Source: Microbacterium sufflavum
Lineage (GTDB): Bacteria; Actinomycetota; Actinomycetes; Actinomycetales; Microbacteriaceae
NCBI RefSeq assembly: GCF_023101165.1
Contig: NZ_CP078076.1
Coordinates: 2,480,001-2,544,000, forward strand
Length of the DNA: 64,000 nt
Direction: 5' to 3'
Shown here piece by piece: positions 55,539-64,000 of this stretch (position 1 is its first letter; each line of letters starts with the position of its first letter). The notes beneath the pieces are model-generated. The model searched no databases and was not told the origin of the DNA. It saw nothing but the letters and a program-made list of their open reading frames with translations. Made by a program: the position numbers and the translations under genes.

Positions 55539-56964
55539 ACTCTTCGGCGACGCCCTCGAACTCCACCTCGCCCTTCGCGATGTCCGCGCGCGCCACGCGC
55601 ACGCGGAGGCGATCGCCCGGCTTCACGCCGACGGGAGCGGGGGCGCTCGCCGTGACCGCGGGCTCGGCGATCTGGATGGTCACGCGCTCGCCGCGATCCT
55701 CGACGACGGTGGCGTCGAGCTCGGTGCCGACCAGCGGGGTCAGCAGCGCCGCCTCCACGGCGTTGACGGTCCCGGACGCCAGCCGGGAGGCGCGCTGACC
55801 GGACTCCTGCATCAGGCCTGGCAGATCGGCGAGCGAGTCACGCACCCATGCCGGTACGGGTGCGCCGCTCGAGACCGCCAGGCAGATCGCCAGCGACCAC
55901 CGGTCGACGAGTCGCCGCAGGGGCGCGGTCGCATGCGCGTAGGGGGCGGCGATGGCGGCCTGGACGGCGTCGTCCGGAGCCGTGCCGTCGAACACCAGAT
56001 AGCCCGCGCCGCGGAACAGTGACGACGCGGCTTCGAGCACGGGCAGCGTCAGCGGGTCGTCCCTGTCCAGACCGCGCAGGAACTCGCCATAGGTGCCGTC
56101 GGTCCACGGGCGACCGAGGGCGATCGTCTGCAGGCGGAACGTCTCGAAGGCGGCATCGTCGGGCTCCGGCATCGTGCGCAGGATGCCGACGCCCGCACCC
56201 AGCATCAGCTGCGCTGCCGCCATCCCCGTCATGATCGACAGCTGAGCGTTCGCCTCCTCGATCGGGAGGGGACGGCGACGCACGATCGCGTAGCTGCCGT
56301 CCTCCGCGCGCACGACCTCCTCATCGGGAAGGTTGAGGCTGGCCCCGCCACGCTTCCGCTCCCGCTCGAGCCGAAGGGCGCCGATCTCCGGGAGGAGCGC
56401 CGCTGGTCCACCCTCGCCGCGATCGAGGGCGGCCTGCGTCGCCGCGTAGTCGAGCTGGGCGCGGGAGCGGATGAGCGCCCGTTCGAGCCGGAAGTCGCCG
56501 ACCTCCCCGGTCTCGTCCAGCGCGAAGGTCCACACCAGCGCGGGGCGGTCGGCGTCGGCGAGGAGGGAGGCGCGGTCCTCGCTGAGCACGGGAGGGTGCA
56601 GCGGGATCGTGCCGTCCGCCGCATACAGGGTCTGTCCGCGCCGACGGGCTTCCGCATCGACCGCCCCGCCGGGCTCGACGAAACCGGGGACGTCCGCGAT
56701 CGCGTAGCGCACGGTGTACCCCGACGAGGTCTTCTCCAGGTGGAAGGCCTGATCGAGGTCGCGCGAGCCCGCCGGGTCGAGCGTCGCGAAGGGGATGTCG
56801 CGCAGGTCGAGCTCGGGTGTGGATCCGCTGGCGCGCTCGGCCTCGGCGAGCACGTCGGGTGGGAACGAGGTGGGGGCGTCGAGCGCTTCGCGGAGGTCGG
56901 CGAGCGCGGCGGCGAGCTCGGTCTGGGCGGCGGAGGGAGCGACATGGGACCGGCGCTGAGGCAT
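55507..56964 (-). CDS. RNB-domain 3'-5' exoribonuclease (RNase II/R-like, short)
   Basis: 485 aa. The catalytic RNB signature is complete: FATLDPAGSRDLDQAFHLE (three of the four Asp in D-x5-D-x-D spacing), YAIADVPGFVEPG, ARRRGQTLYAADGTIPLHPPVLSE, and PYAHATAPLRRLVDRW. A short C-terminal OB-like region follows; cold-shock domains are missing at the N terminus, so it is the compact actinobacterial form. It degrades single-stranded RNA. The start at 56964 follows TAGGGT (56972-56977) by 7 nt. Longer upstream frames are antisense to the ADH gene and rejected. Confidence 0.9.
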   Translation of the reverse strand: MPQRRSHVAPSAAQTELAAALADLREALDAPTSFPPDVLAEAERASGSTPELDLRDIPFATLDPAGSRDLDQAFHLEKTSSGYTVRYAIADVPGFVEPGGAVDAEARRRGQTLYAADGTIPLHPPVLSEDRASLLADADRPALVWTFALDETGEVGDFRLERALIRSRAQLDYAATQAALDRGEGGPAALLPEIGALRLERERKRGGASLNLPDEEVVRAEDGSYAIVRRRPLPIEEANAQLSIMTGMAAAQLMLGAGVGILRTMPEPDDAAFETFRLQTIALGRPWTDGTYGEFLRGLDRDDPLTLPVLEAASSLFRGAGYLVFDGTAPDDAVQAAIAAPYAHATAPLRRLVDRWSLAICLAVSSGAPVPAWVRDSLADLPGLMQESGQRASRLASGTVNAVEAALLTPLVGTELDATVVEDRGERVTIQIAEPAVTASAPAPVGVKPGDRLRVRVARADIAKGEVEFEGVAEEFRPRESRSSS

Positions 56965-57069
56965 GGCTCCCACCCTAGGCCGAGAAGCCCCGGTCTCCGG
57001 AGGCGTTCTGTCGGTGATGGCGCGTAACATTTCACCGACGACGTCAGGGTGACGCCGGAAGGGACAGCC

Positions 57070-58125
57070 ATGAAAGCACTCGTCTACCACGGAGCCGGAG
57101 AGAAGCGATGGGAGGAGGTTCCGGATCCGACCATCCTGGCGCCGACCGACGCGATCGTCCGCATCGAGGCCACGACCATCTGCGGCACCGACCTGCACAT
57201 CCTCAAGGGCGATGTCCCGGCCGTGACCGAGGGGCGCATCCTCGGTCACGAGGGTGTCGGGGTGATCACCGAGGTCGGAGGAGCCGTGACCGATCTCGCC
57301 GTGGGGGACCGCGTGATCATCTCGTGCATCACCTCGTGTGGAAAGTGCGACTTCTGCACCGCCGGGCTGGCATCGCACTGCCGAGCCGAGGAGGGGGCGT
57401 CGGGGATCGGCTGGATCCTCGGGCACCTGATCGACGGCACGCAGGCGGAGCTGGTGCGGATCCCGTTCGCCGAGACCTCGCTGCACCGGCTTCCGGATGG
57501 CGTCTCCGCCGAGACGGCGGTCGTGCTCAGCGACATCCTTCCCACGGGCCACGAGATCGGGGTGCAGTACGGCGGCGTGAAGGCGGGCGACGTGGTCGCC
57601 GTCGTCGGCACCGGGCCGGTGGGCCTCGCGGCGATCATGACCGCGCAGCTCTACGGGCCGAGCAAGATCATCGCGATCGACCTCGACGCGAACCGTGTCG
57701 AGCAGTCCAGACTCTTCGGGGCCACGCACGGCGTGGTCGCCGGCGCCGAGGACTGGCGCGATCAGGTGCTCGCCCTGACCGACGGGCTCGGCGTCGACGT
57801 CGCGATCGAAGCCGTGGGTGTTCCGGCGACCTGGGGCATGGCGCTGGACATCGTGCGCGCCGGCGGGCACGTCGCCAACGTCGGAGTCCACGGCGCACCC
57901 GTCGACTTCCCGATCGATCGCCTGTGGATCCAGAACCTCACCATCACGACGGGCCTGGTGAACGCCGACACGGCGCGCATGCTCACCCGGCTCGTCGCCG
58001 AGGGTCGGATCGACCCGGCGGTGTTCGTCAGTCACCGCTTCGCGCTGGACGCCATCGAACAGGCGTACGACACGTTCGAGCGGGCCGCGGAGACGAAGGC
58101 GCTGAAGGTGGTGCTCACCGCCTGA
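57070..58125 (+). CDS. Zinc-dependent medium-chain alcohol dehydrogenase
   Basis: 351 aa. Catalytic zinc site: CGTDLH and GHEGVG; structural zinc cysteines in SCGKCDFCTAGLASHC; NAD(P)-binding VVGTGPVGLAAIM. The closest subgroup by eye is the zinc alcohol dehydrogenases acting on small alcohols (GHEGVGVI, ISCITSCGKCDFC). ATG 57070 was chosen over GTG 57049 because GGAAGGGAC precedes it. TAACAT (57026-57031) is a possible -10. It is followed by a good hairpin terminator. Confidence 0.9.
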   Translation: MKALVYHGAGEKRWEEVPDPTILAPTDAIVRIEATTICGTDLHILKGDVPAVTEGRILGHEGVGVITEVGGAVTDLAVGDRVIISCITSCGKCDFCTAGLASHCRAEEGASGIGWILGHLIDGTQAELVRIPFAETSLHRLPDGVSAETAVVLSDILPTGHEIGVQYGGVKAGDVVAVVGTGPVGLAAIMTAQLYGPSKIIAIDLDANRVEQSRLFGATHGVVAGAEDWRDQVLALTDGLGVDVAIEAVGVPATWGMALDIVRAGGHVANVGVHGAPVDFPIDRLWIQNLTITTGLVNADTARMLTRLVAEGRIDPAVFVSHRFALDAIEQAYDTFERAAETKALKVVLTA

Positions 58126-58139
58126 ACGCACAGGGGACA

Positions 58140-58169
58140 GAGGGTCGGCATGGGGGGATGCCGACTCTC
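58140..58169 (+). terminator. Terminator after the alcohol dehydrogenase gene
   Basis: 12-bp stem GAGGGTCGGCAT / ATGCCGACTCTC (one G-U pair), G6 loop, 14 bp after the stop. Confidence 0.72.
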
Positions 58170-58243
58170 AGCATCCGTCGGCGCCCCGCGACCGGGCGAG
58201 ACATCATCCCCACCACTGCGGCCCTCGCGTCCGTGCCGGGCGT

Positions 58244-58249
58244 TAGCGT
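58244..58249 (+). promoter_or_regulatory. -10 hexamer TAGCGT, leaderless spacing
   Basis: A 6-nt spacer GGGGAC to the ATG at 58256. Confidence 0.52.
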
Positions 58250-58255
58250 GGGGAC

Positions 58256-59026
58256 ATGACCACTGCTGCGAAGGCTCAGACCCTTGTCGGACTCTATGAC
58301 GCGCCGGAGATCCTCCGCGTGGTGAACGTGTGGGACATCGTGTCGGCGCGCGCGGTCGCCGCTCTGCCCGAGACGAAGGCGATCGCGACCGCCGGACACG
58401 GCATCGCCGCGACCTTCGGCTACGACGACGGCTCCACCCCGCGCGAGCTGATGATCGACATGGTGGGACGCATCGCCGCCGCCGTGCAGGTCCCGGTCAC
58501 CGCCGACCTCGACGACGGCTACGGCGACGCGGGGGAGACCACGCGGCTCGCGATCGCCGCCGGTGTCGTCGGGGCGAACGTCGAAGACCGGCTGAAGCCG
58601 CTCGACGAGTCGGTGGCCGCGGTCGAGGCGATCGTGAAGGCGGCCGAGGCGGAGGGCGTGCCGTTCGCGCTCAACGCCCGCACCGACGCGTTCGTGCGCG
58701 CGGGGCACCGTCCCGTCCAGGAGAGCGTCGCCGATGCGATCCAGCGCGGCCGCGCTTTCCTCGACGCGGGAGCGACGGCCGTGTTCGTGCCCGGGATCCT
58801 CGACGCGAACGTGACGCGGCAGCTCGTCGAGGGCATCGGCGAGCGCAAGGTGAGCGTCATCGGCATCCCCGGTGCGCTCGCCGCCTCGGAGTACGAGAAG
58901 CTCGGCGTCGCCCGCATCTCGTACGGTCCGCTGCCGCAGCGGGTCGCGCTCACGGCGCTCCAGGAGCTGGCCGAGAGCCTGTACGCGGGCGGCGTCGTCC
59001 CGCAGGGCCTGCCCGCCCTGAACTGA
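58256..59026 (+). CDS. Isocitrate lyase/PEP-mutase superfamily protein
   Basis: 256 aa TIM barrel. Family motifs: NVWDIVSARAVA, TAGHGIAATFGYDDG, metal-binding VTADLDDGYGD, GANVEDRL, and NARTDAFVR. The catalytic-Cys loop of isocitrate and methylisocitrate lyases is not present, pointing to a PEP-mutase/oxaloacetate-hydrolase-like activity on a small 2-oxo acid; the exact substrate is unknown. Confidence 0.85.
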   Translation: MTTAAKAQTLVGLYDAPEILRVVNVWDIVSARAVAALPETKAIATAGHGIAATFGYDDGSTPRELMIDMVGRIAAAVQVPVTADLDDGYGDAGETTRLAIAAGVVGANVEDRLKPLDESVAAVEAIVKAAEAEGVPFALNARTDAFVRAGHRPVQESVADAIQRGRAFLDAGATAVFVPGILDANVTRQLVEGIGERKVSVIGIPGALAASEYEKLGVARISYGPLPQRVALTALQELAESLYAGGVVPQGLPALN

Positions 59027-59054
59027 CGCGGCGGGACGGGGGACCACGGCTCAC

Positions 59055-59060
59055 TACACT
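59055..59060 (+). promoter_or_regulatory. -10 hexamer TACACT of proS, leaderless spacing
   Basis: A 6-nt spacer TGAGCC to the GTG at 59067. Confidence 0.58.
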
Positions 59061-59066
59061 TGAGCC

Positions 59067-60824
59067 GTGGTCACTCGTCTCTCGAACTTCTTCCTCCGTA
59101 CACTCCGTGAAGACCCTGCCGGTGCAGAGGTCGCCAGTCACAAGCTGCTGATCCGCGCCGGGTACATCCGACCGCAGGCCGCGGGCATCTTCGCGTGGCT
59201 GCCGCTCGGGCTGCGGGTGAAGGCCAAGATCGAGGCGGTCATCCGCGAGGAGATGGCCGCCGCGGGTGCCCAGGAGGTGCACTTCCCGGCGCTGATGCCG
59301 CGGGAGGCTTATGAGGCGACGGGTCGCTGGGAGGAATACGGCGATCTGCTGTTCCGCCTCCAGGACCGCAAGGGGGGCGACTACCTGCTCGCCCCGACGC
59401 ACGAGGAGGCCTTCACCCTGCTCGTGAAGGACCTGTACTCGTCGTACAAGGACCTGCCGCTGACGATCTACCAGATCCAGGACAAGTACCGCGACGAGGC
59501 GCGGCCCCGCGCCGGCCTGCTCCGCGGCCGCGAGTTCACGATGAAGGACGCCTACTCGTTCGACGCCTCGGACGAGGGGTTGGACGTGAGCTACCAGTCT
59601 CAGCGCGACGCCTACGAGCGGATCTTCCAGCGCCTGGGACTCGAGTACGTGATCGTGCAGGCGGATGCGGGCGCGATGGGCGGCTCGCGCAGTGAAGAGT
59701 TCCTCCACCCCACCCCCGTCGGCGAGGACACGTTCGTGCGCAGCGCCGGTGGTTACGCGGCGAACGTGGAAGCGTTCACGACCGAGGTGCCTGCGCCCGT
59801 GCCGTTCGACGCCGACGCGACTCCGGTGATCTTCGACTCGCCCGACACCCCCACCATCGAGACGCTCGTCTCGCACTGCAACCGTGAGCTGGAGGGCGAG
59901 TACACGGCGGCGGACACGCTCAAGAACGTCGTGCTCGCGCTGACGCACCTCGACGGCACCCGCGAACTCGTCATCGTGGGAATCCCCGGCGACCGCGAGG
60001 TGGACGAGAAGCGCGCCGAGGTCGCCTTCGCTCCCGCCGAGGTCGAGACCGCGACCGCGGACGACTTCGAGAACAACCCTCTGCTCGTCAAGGGCTACAT
60101 CGGTCCGTGGTCACCCACGGGCGCGGTGCTGGGGGAGGAGTCCGCCACCGGCATCCGGTACCTCGTCGACCCGCGGGTGAGCGAGGGCACCAGCTGGATC
60201 ACCGGGGCGAACATCGACCAGAAGCACGCCCACTCCGTCGTGATGGGCCGCGACTTCGCCGCCGACGGCATCGTCGAGATCGCGAACGTGCGCGCGGGTG
60301 ACCCCGCGCCCGACGGCTCCGGCCCGGTCGAGCTCGCGCGCGGCATGGAGATCGGCCACGTCTTCCAGCTCGGTCGCAAGTACGCCGAGGCGCTGGGACT
60401 GAGGGTGTTGAACGAGAACGGCAAGCTCGTGACGGTGACGATGGGCTCGTACGGCATCGGTGTCACGCGCATCCTCGCGATCATCGCCGAGCTGAACAAC
60501 GACGACAAGGGACTGATCTGGCCCGCGTCCGTCTCCCCGTTCGACGTCCAGGTGGTGGCGGCGGGGCGCGACCAGGTGGCCTTCGACGTCGCGGAGGAGA
60601 TCTCGCAGCGGCTGGAGAGCGCGGGACTCGATGTCCTCTACGACGACCGTCCGAAGGTCTCGCCCGGCGTCAAGTTCGGCGACGCCGAGCTCGTCGGTGT
60701 GCCGCGCATCCTGATCGTGGGTCGCGGTGCCGCCGAAGGACAGGTCGAGCTGTGGGATCGGCGCAGCGGCGAGCGTGACGCGCTGTCCATCGAGGAGGCG
60801 GTCGCGCGACTCACGTCGCGCTGA
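59067..60824 (+). CDS. proS: Prolyl-tRNA synthetase, bacterial type
   Basis: 585 aa class II synthetase. Motif 1 ([23 protein letters not shown]), motif 2 ([28 protein letters not shown]), an INS editing domain between motifs 2 and 3 (residues ~220-390, including the segment around [14 protein letters not shown]), motif 3 ([12 protein letters not shown]), and a C-terminal anticodon-binding domain ([23 protein letters not shown]). It charges tRNA-Pro and edits Ala-tRNA-Pro. Confidence 0.97.
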   Translation: MVTRLSNFFLRTLREDPAGAEVASHKLLIRAGYIRPQAAGIFAWLPLGLRVKAKIEAVIREEMAAAGAQEVHFPALMPREAYEATGRWEEYGDLLFRLQDRKGGDYLLAPTHEEAFTLLVKDLYSSYKDLPLTIYQIQDKYRDEARPRAGLLRGREFTMKDAYSFDASDEGLDVSYQSQRDAYERIFQRLGLEYVIVQADAGAMGGSRSEEFLHPTPVGEDTFVRSAGGYAANVEAFTTEVPAPVPFDADATPVIFDSPDTPTIETLVSHCNRELEGEYTAADTLKNVVLALTHLDGTRELVIVGIPGDREVDEKRAEVAFAPAEVETATADDFENNPLLVKGYIGPWSPTGAVLGEESATGIRYLVDPRVSEGTSWITGANIDQKHAHSVVMGRDFAADGIVEIANVRAGDPAPDGSGPVELARGMEIGHVFQLGRKYAEALGLRVLNENGKLVTVTMGSYGIGVTRILAIIAELNNDDKGLIWPASVSPFDVQVVAAGRDQVAFDVAEEISQRLESAGLDVLYDDRPKVSPGVKFGDAELVGVPRILIVGRGAAEGQVELWDRRSGERDALSIEEAVARLTSR

Positions 60825-60842
60825 CCTCGGTGACCGCGCGGC

Positions 60843-61343
60843 TCAGCAGGTGATGCGGCCGTGATCCATGGTGTCGTCCGGGGTGTCGTGGGTCACGAGG
60901 GCTTTCAGCGCCCCGGCGGCCATCGCGATCTTCCCCTTGGCGGGTTCCCAGAACTCGGTGACCCGCGGGGTGACCCGCAGGAGGGCGATGCCCGGCGTCT
61001 CCAGGCCGTCGGCGAACCAGATGTCGAGTGACGGCGAGTAGAGCTCTTCCATCTTGGCGCGGTCGTGCACGACCTCCGCGGTTCCGGCGACGGAGACGTA
61101 GCGCATGCCCTTGGAGTCGCAGTACGCGAGCCCCACGTCGTGGTTGCGGCGTGCCTCATCGACCTTCTCGGTGTCCTCCGCGGTGAAGAACCAGATGTCT
61201 CCCGCGTCGTCCATCTGCCGGGTGGACATCGGGCGGCTCACGAGGTGGCCGTCCTCGTCGACGGTGGTGAGCATCGTGATGTCGATGTCCTCCACGAGCT
61301 CGGAGACGCGGGCGAGGGCTTCAGGTCCGGTGATCTCGGTCAT
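60843..61343 (-). CDS. Pyridoxamine-5'-phosphate-oxidase-fold general stress protein
   Basis: 166 aa. A split-barrel flavin-binding fold: MLTTVDEDGHLVSRPMSTRQ, DIWFFTAEDTEKVDE, VGLAYCDSKGMRYVSVAGTAEVV and a C-terminal VTPRVTEFWEP. It resembles the general stress protein 26 group, which binds FMN or F420. CATCCT lies 6 nt before the ATG. It is convergent with proS. Confidence 0.85.
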   Translation of the reverse strand: MTEITGPEALARVSELVEDIDITMLTTVDEDGHLVSRPMSTRQMDDAGDIWFFTAEDTEKVDEARRNHDVGLAYCDSKGMRYVSVAGTAEVVHDRAKMEELYSPSLDIWFADGLETPGIALLRVTPRVTEFWEPAKGKIAMAAGALKALVTHDTPDDTMDHGRITC

Positions 61344-61483
61344 GGAGCCAGGATGCCCCCGCCCGGTCGCCGCCGCAGGGGCGTTGACAGGGGCGGACGA
61401 GCGTGCTGACGCCGCGCGTGGTGCTCCGCCGCGCGGACGGCGTTGCGGGGCCCGATCGCGTGCGAGCATGACACGCTGGTGAC

Positions 61484-62524
61484 ATGGCCGAACAGTCCCT
61501 TCCTCCCGCGCTCACGTCCGAGATCAACGCCGTGCTGGACGAGACGGGCGTGCACGCGGATCGGCGCCTGGTGATGCGGATGCTCCGGACCGCGCTGCAG
61601 CTGGGGGAGGACGGCACGGATCGCCTCGACCTCAAGATCGCCTCGGCGGCGCTGGCCGAGATGCGCGACGCCTTCCGGCTGTTCGCACCGTTCCGCGGTG
61701 TGCCGAAGGTGACGGTGTTCGGCTCCGCCCGCACGCGCCAGGACGACCCGCTGTACGTGCAGGCGCGGGACGTGGCCGCCGCGCTCGCCCGCGATGGCTG
61801 GATGGTGGTCACGGGTGCCGGCCCCGGGATCATGCAGGCCGCGGCGGAGGGGGCGGGCCCCGCACTGTCGCTCGGTGTCTCGATCCGGCTGCCCTTCGAG
61901 GAGAAGGCCAACGCGGTCGTCGCAGGTCAGGACCAGGTGGTCGCGATGAAGTACTTCTTCACGCGCAAGCTGATGCTGATCAAGGAGTCGAGCGGGTTCC
62001 TCTGCCTTCCCGGCGGGTTCGGGACGCTGGACGAGATGTTCGAGCTCCTCACGCTCCAGCAGACGGGGAAGGCGGAGCCGACGCCCATCGTCCTGCTCGA
62101 CGAGAAGGGCGGGTCGTTCTGGGAGGGGATGCGTCGCTTCGTCGACGAGCACCTCGCGCCGATGGGCGTGATCTCGGAGGGCGACTTCGATCGGGTCGTG
62201 ATCACCGATTCCGTGGAGGCGGCGAGGGCGGAGATCACGGGCTTCTGGCGCAACTACGACTCATTGCGCTGGGTGGGTGACACGCTGGTGCTGCGGCTGC
62301 GCGCGGAACCGACCGAGGCCGAGGTGGCGGAACTGAACGACGCGTTCGGCTCGATGCTGTCGGACGGTCGCATCGAGCGGACGCCACCGCTGCCTCCCGA
62401 GGCGGCCGACGACGATCGCCTCGACCTGCCGCGTCTGATGCTGCACCTGGATCAGCGCCAGGTCGGAAACCTGTTCCGCCTCATCGGGGCGATCAACGCG
62501 CTGCCGTCCGCCCCGACCGCCTGA
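61484..62524 (+). CDS. LOG-family (TIGR00730) Rossmann-fold protein
   Basis: 346 aa, longer than typical ~190-aa LOG proteins. The core shows VFGSARTRQDDPLY, VVTGAGPGIMQAAAEGA and the signature PGGFGTLDEMFELLTL (PGGxGTxxE) of cytokinin-riboside 5'-monophosphate phosphoribohydrolases. The ~70-residue N-terminal helical part and the C-terminal ~90 residues are extra, as in the longer actinobacterial subgroup, whose substrate is not established. Confidence 0.88.
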   Translation: MAEQSLPPALTSEINAVLDETGVHADRRLVMRMLRTALQLGEDGTDRLDLKIASAALAEMRDAFRLFAPFRGVPKVTVFGSARTRQDDPLYVQARDVAAALARDGWMVVTGAGPGIMQAAAEGAGPALSLGVSIRLPFEEKANAVVAGQDQVVAMKYFFTRKLMLIKESSGFLCLPGGFGTLDEMFELLTLQQTGKAEPTPIVLLDEKGGSFWEGMRRFVDEHLAPMGVISEGDFDRVVITDSVEAARAEITGFWRNYDSLRWVGDTLVLRLRAEPTEAEVAELNDAFGSMLSDGRIERTPPLPPEAADDDRLDLPRLMLHLDQRQVGNLFRLIGAINALPSAPTA

Positions 62525-62568
62525 CCCGCCCCCGCCCCTGCCGCGCGGCCGGGGTCTCCGACGCACGG

Positions 62569-62620
62569 TATCGTTGTACGGATGTCGCGCGTGCGATCAG
62601 GCGCGACGAGAGCTGAATAG
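62569..62620 (+). promoter_or_regulatory. nusA promoter with possible leaderless 12-aa uORF
   Basis: TATCGT (62569-62574), 7 nt, then ATG 62582 opening a 12-residue frame (MSRVRSGATRAE) that ends with TAG at 62618-62620, directly abutting the nusA ribosome site GGGAGG. It could be a translated leader controlling nusA or coincidence. Confidence 0.4.
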
Positions 62621-62630
62621 GGAGGCCGTC

Positions 62631-63614
62631 ATGGACATCGAACTGAGTCTGCTGCGAGGGATCGAGAAGGAGAAGGCGATCCCGTTCGACGAGCTCGTCG
62701 CGATCATCGAGCAGGCGATCCTGACCGCGTACTCCAAGCACGTGTCGCCCGAGGGGGCGGCGCCCGAGGGCGTCCGCGTCGAGCTCGACCGTACGACCGG
62801 GCACGTCGCCGTGCTGCAGGTCGTCCGCGACGAGGAGGGCGCGGTCATCGGCGAGGAGGACGCGACCCCCGACGACTTCGGGCGCATCGCCGCCTTCGCC
62901 GCCAAGCAGGTCATCAGCCAGCGCCTCCGGGACATCGCCGACGACGCCGTGCTGGGCGAGTTCAAGGGGCGTGAGGGCGATATCGTCGCCGGCGTCATCC
63001 AGCAGGGGCCCAACCCGCGGATGATCCACGTCGACCTCGGCTCGGTCGAGGCGATCCTCCCGCCGGAGGAGCAGGTGCCCGGCGAGGAGTACACGCACGG
63101 CTCGCGTCTGCGCGTGTACGTCACGAGCGTCGCCAAGGGGCTCAAGGGGCCGCAGATCACCGTGTCGCGCACCCACCCGGGCCTCGTCCGCAAGCTGTTC
63201 GCGCTCGAGGTGCCGGAGATCGCAGCCGGACTGGTCGAGATCGTCTCGCTCGCGCGGGAGGCCGGTCACCGTACGAAGATCGCCGTGCGCGCGAACGACC
63301 CGTTGATCAACGCGAAGGGCGCGTGCATCGGCGAGCTCGGGCGCCGCGTACGCGCCGTCACGGAGGAACTGTCCGGCGAGAAGATCGACATCGTCGACCA
63401 CGACCCCGACCTCGCGACCTTCGTCGCCCATGCGCTGTCACCGGCGAAGGTCACGAGCTCGTTCGTGCTCGACGCCTCCACCAAGGCGGTCAGGGCGCTC
63501 GTGCCGGACTACCAGTTGTCCCTCGCGATCGGCAAGGAGGGGCAGAACGCCCGCCTCGCCGCCAAGCTGACCGGCGCGAAGATCGACATCCAGCCGGACA
63601 GCGTCCTCGACTGA
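62631..63614 (+). CDS. nusA: Transcription elongation/termination factor NusA
   Basis: 327 aa from ATG 62631 (GGGAGG upstream). An N-terminal RNAP-binding domain (MDIELSLLRGIEKEKAIPFDEL...), the S1 domain (GDIVAGVIQQGPNPRMIHVDLGSVEAILP), and KH1/KH2 (VRANDPLINAKGACIGELGRRVRAV and SLAIGKEGQNARLAAKLTG). It lacks the C-terminal acidic repeats of E. coli, normal for actinobacteria. It is followed by ylxR. rimP, often directly upstream, is not here. Confidence 0.96.
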   Translation: MDIELSLLRGIEKEKAIPFDELVAIIEQAILTAYSKHVSPEGAAPEGVRVELDRTTGHVAVLQVVRDEEGAVIGEEDATPDDFGRIAAFAAKQVISQRLRDIADDAVLGEFKGREGDIVAGVIQQGPNPRMIHVDLGSVEAILPPEEQVPGEEYTHGSRLRVYVTSVAKGLKGPQITVSRTHPGLVRKLFALEVPEIAAGLVEIVSLAREAGHRTKIAVRANDPLINAKGACIGELGRRVRAVTEELSGEKIDIVDHDPDLATFVAHALSPAKVTSSFVLDASTKAVRALVPDYQLSLAIGKEGQNARLAAKLTGAKIDIQPDSVLD

Positions 63615-63621
63615 TCGGACT

Positions 63622-63657
63622 CCGCGGCCCGCCACGCCCCGGGGCGGGCGAACGCGG
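63622..63657 (+). terminator. Hairpin between nusA and ylxR
   Basis: Outer arms CCGCG / CGCGG enclose GCCCGCC...GGCGGGC with a CCCC-GGGG core, within the 61-bp gap. It could attenuate or process the nusA-ylxR-infB message. Confidence 0.42.
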
Positions 63658-63675
63658 ACGGAACGCAGGTGTAAG

Positions 63676-63930
63676 ATGGATCCCGTACGAATGTGCGTCG
63701 GTTGTCGCACGCGTGCTCCCCGCTCCGCCCTGCTCAGGGTGGTGAGCCAGAACAACACCCTCGTCCTCGATGAGCGTGCTGTCCTGCCGGGACGAGGCGC
63801 GTGGGTGCATCCGACACAGGAATGCATGGATGCCGCCCTGCGGCGCCGTGCTTTCGGACGTGCACTCCGTGTGTCCGCCACTCTGGACACGCAGACCATC
63901 GAACAGCATCCGCTGAGAACCAAAGGCTGA
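63676..63930 (+). CDS. ylxR: YlxR (DUF448) RNA-binding protein
   Basis: 84 aa. The signature is MCVGCRTRAPRSALLRVV...LPGRGAWVHPTQECMDAALRRRAFGRALRV, including the CxxC pair and the GRGA(W/Y) motif. It is a small protein between nusA and infB in most bacteria; reported to bind RNA and to influence RNase P in B. subtilis. The start is ATG 63676, with CAGG weakly placed upstream. Confidence 0.93.
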   Translation: MDPVRMCVGCRTRAPRSALLRVVSQNNTLVLDERAVLPGRGAWVHPTQECMDAALRRRAFGRALRVSATLDTQTIEQHPLRTKG

Positions 63931-64000
63931 ACGGCTATGGAAACAAAGTGAACGGCTCGAAATGAGACCCGTCCGCGACTAATGGTCTGCCCTGTCTGGG
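63931..64000 (+). other. Non-coding stretch to the window edge, presumed infB leader
   Basis: Only very short frames are present (e.g. ATG 63937, GTG 63949, ATG 63962, each closing within 6 codons). The 9-mer TGAACGGCT occurs twice (63928-63936, 63949-63957). By conserved synteny infB should follow, but none of it is visible. Confidence 0.45.

Noticed and set aside
63928..63957. Repeated TGAACGGCT 9-mer after ylxR
   Set aside because: Two copies only, no dyad; too little to call a regulatory repeat.

Overview
The window looks like chromosomal core DNA of a high-GC Gram-positive actinobacterium, most likely Microbacterium or a close Microbacteriaceae relative. This is inferred from the very GC-rich codon use, the long basic/acidic insertion in Rho, the ~263-aa AtpH, the cluster lysA-hom-thrB-rho-prfA...prmC-tsaC-wecA-atp, and the arrangement ispG...proS...nusA-ylxR. 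No phage, IS element, integrase or CRISPR array was seen.

Layout. 1-1400: 3' end of a formylglycine-generating enzyme and a HAD hydrolase. 1470-6604: a copper-resistance operon (copZ-copA-YHS protein-CopB-type ATPase) behind two palindromic CsoR-like operators. 6600-11220: an NTF2-like gene remnant, a polymerase-like membrane protein, nhaA, a VOC protein, tRNA-Arg(CCG) and an SGNH hydrolase. 11300-17200: argS, a DUF2993 protein, a hydrolase-TetR-hydrolase cluster with a 13-bp-arm inverted-repeat operator, and a YihY membrane protein. 17350-24740: lysA, hom, thrB (aspartate family), rho, prfA and a small membrane protein. 24727-26243: cysK-cysE on the minus strand. 26344-36632: prmC, tsaC, a WecA-type transferase, an AtpI-like protein and the full F1Fo ATP synthase operon (atpB-E-F-H-A-G-D-C), closed by an 18-bp hairpin. 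36650-42170: yaaA, a DUF5684 protein, a PP2C phosphatase and an EccC/FtsK-like ATPase. 42181-49970: thermolabile-type asparaginase, OsmC, PlsC-like acyltransferase, FKBP lipoprotein, dxr, a MurE-family ligase, YcnI and a membrane partner. 50036-64000: site-2 protease, a fused anthranilate synthase with a Trp attenuator, ispG, an AlaX-like protein, RNB ribonuclease, alcohol dehydrogenase, PEP-mutase-like protein, proS, a PNPOx-fold protein, LOG protein, nusA, ylxR and the leader expected to precede infB.

How the genes work together. Copper handling recurs: export and sequestration at 1.5-6.6 kb, YcnI with a likely histidine-brace N terminus at 49 kb, and a copper-type FGE at the left edge. dxr and ispG are two MEP-pathway steps. 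lysA/hom/thrB with the MurE-like ligase tie the aspartate family to cell-wall synthesis. rho, prfA, prmC, tsaC, argS, proS, nusA and ylxR serve transcription and translation; prmC modifies the release factor encoded by prfA.

Most notable signals: (1) a complete ribosome-mediated Trp attenuator (leader peptide MLANLTWWPAS, alternative hairpins, terminator) before the fused TrpE-TrpG gene, itself apparently leaderless; (2) at least fourteen starts lying exactly 6-7 nt after a TAnnnT -10 hexamer, implying pervasive leaderless transcription; (3) an atpB reading frame that extends 39 codons upstream of any AUG/GUG/UUG and seems to begin at CUG; (4) the TetR operator, the copper operators, and short tandem repeats at two convergent gene junctions.
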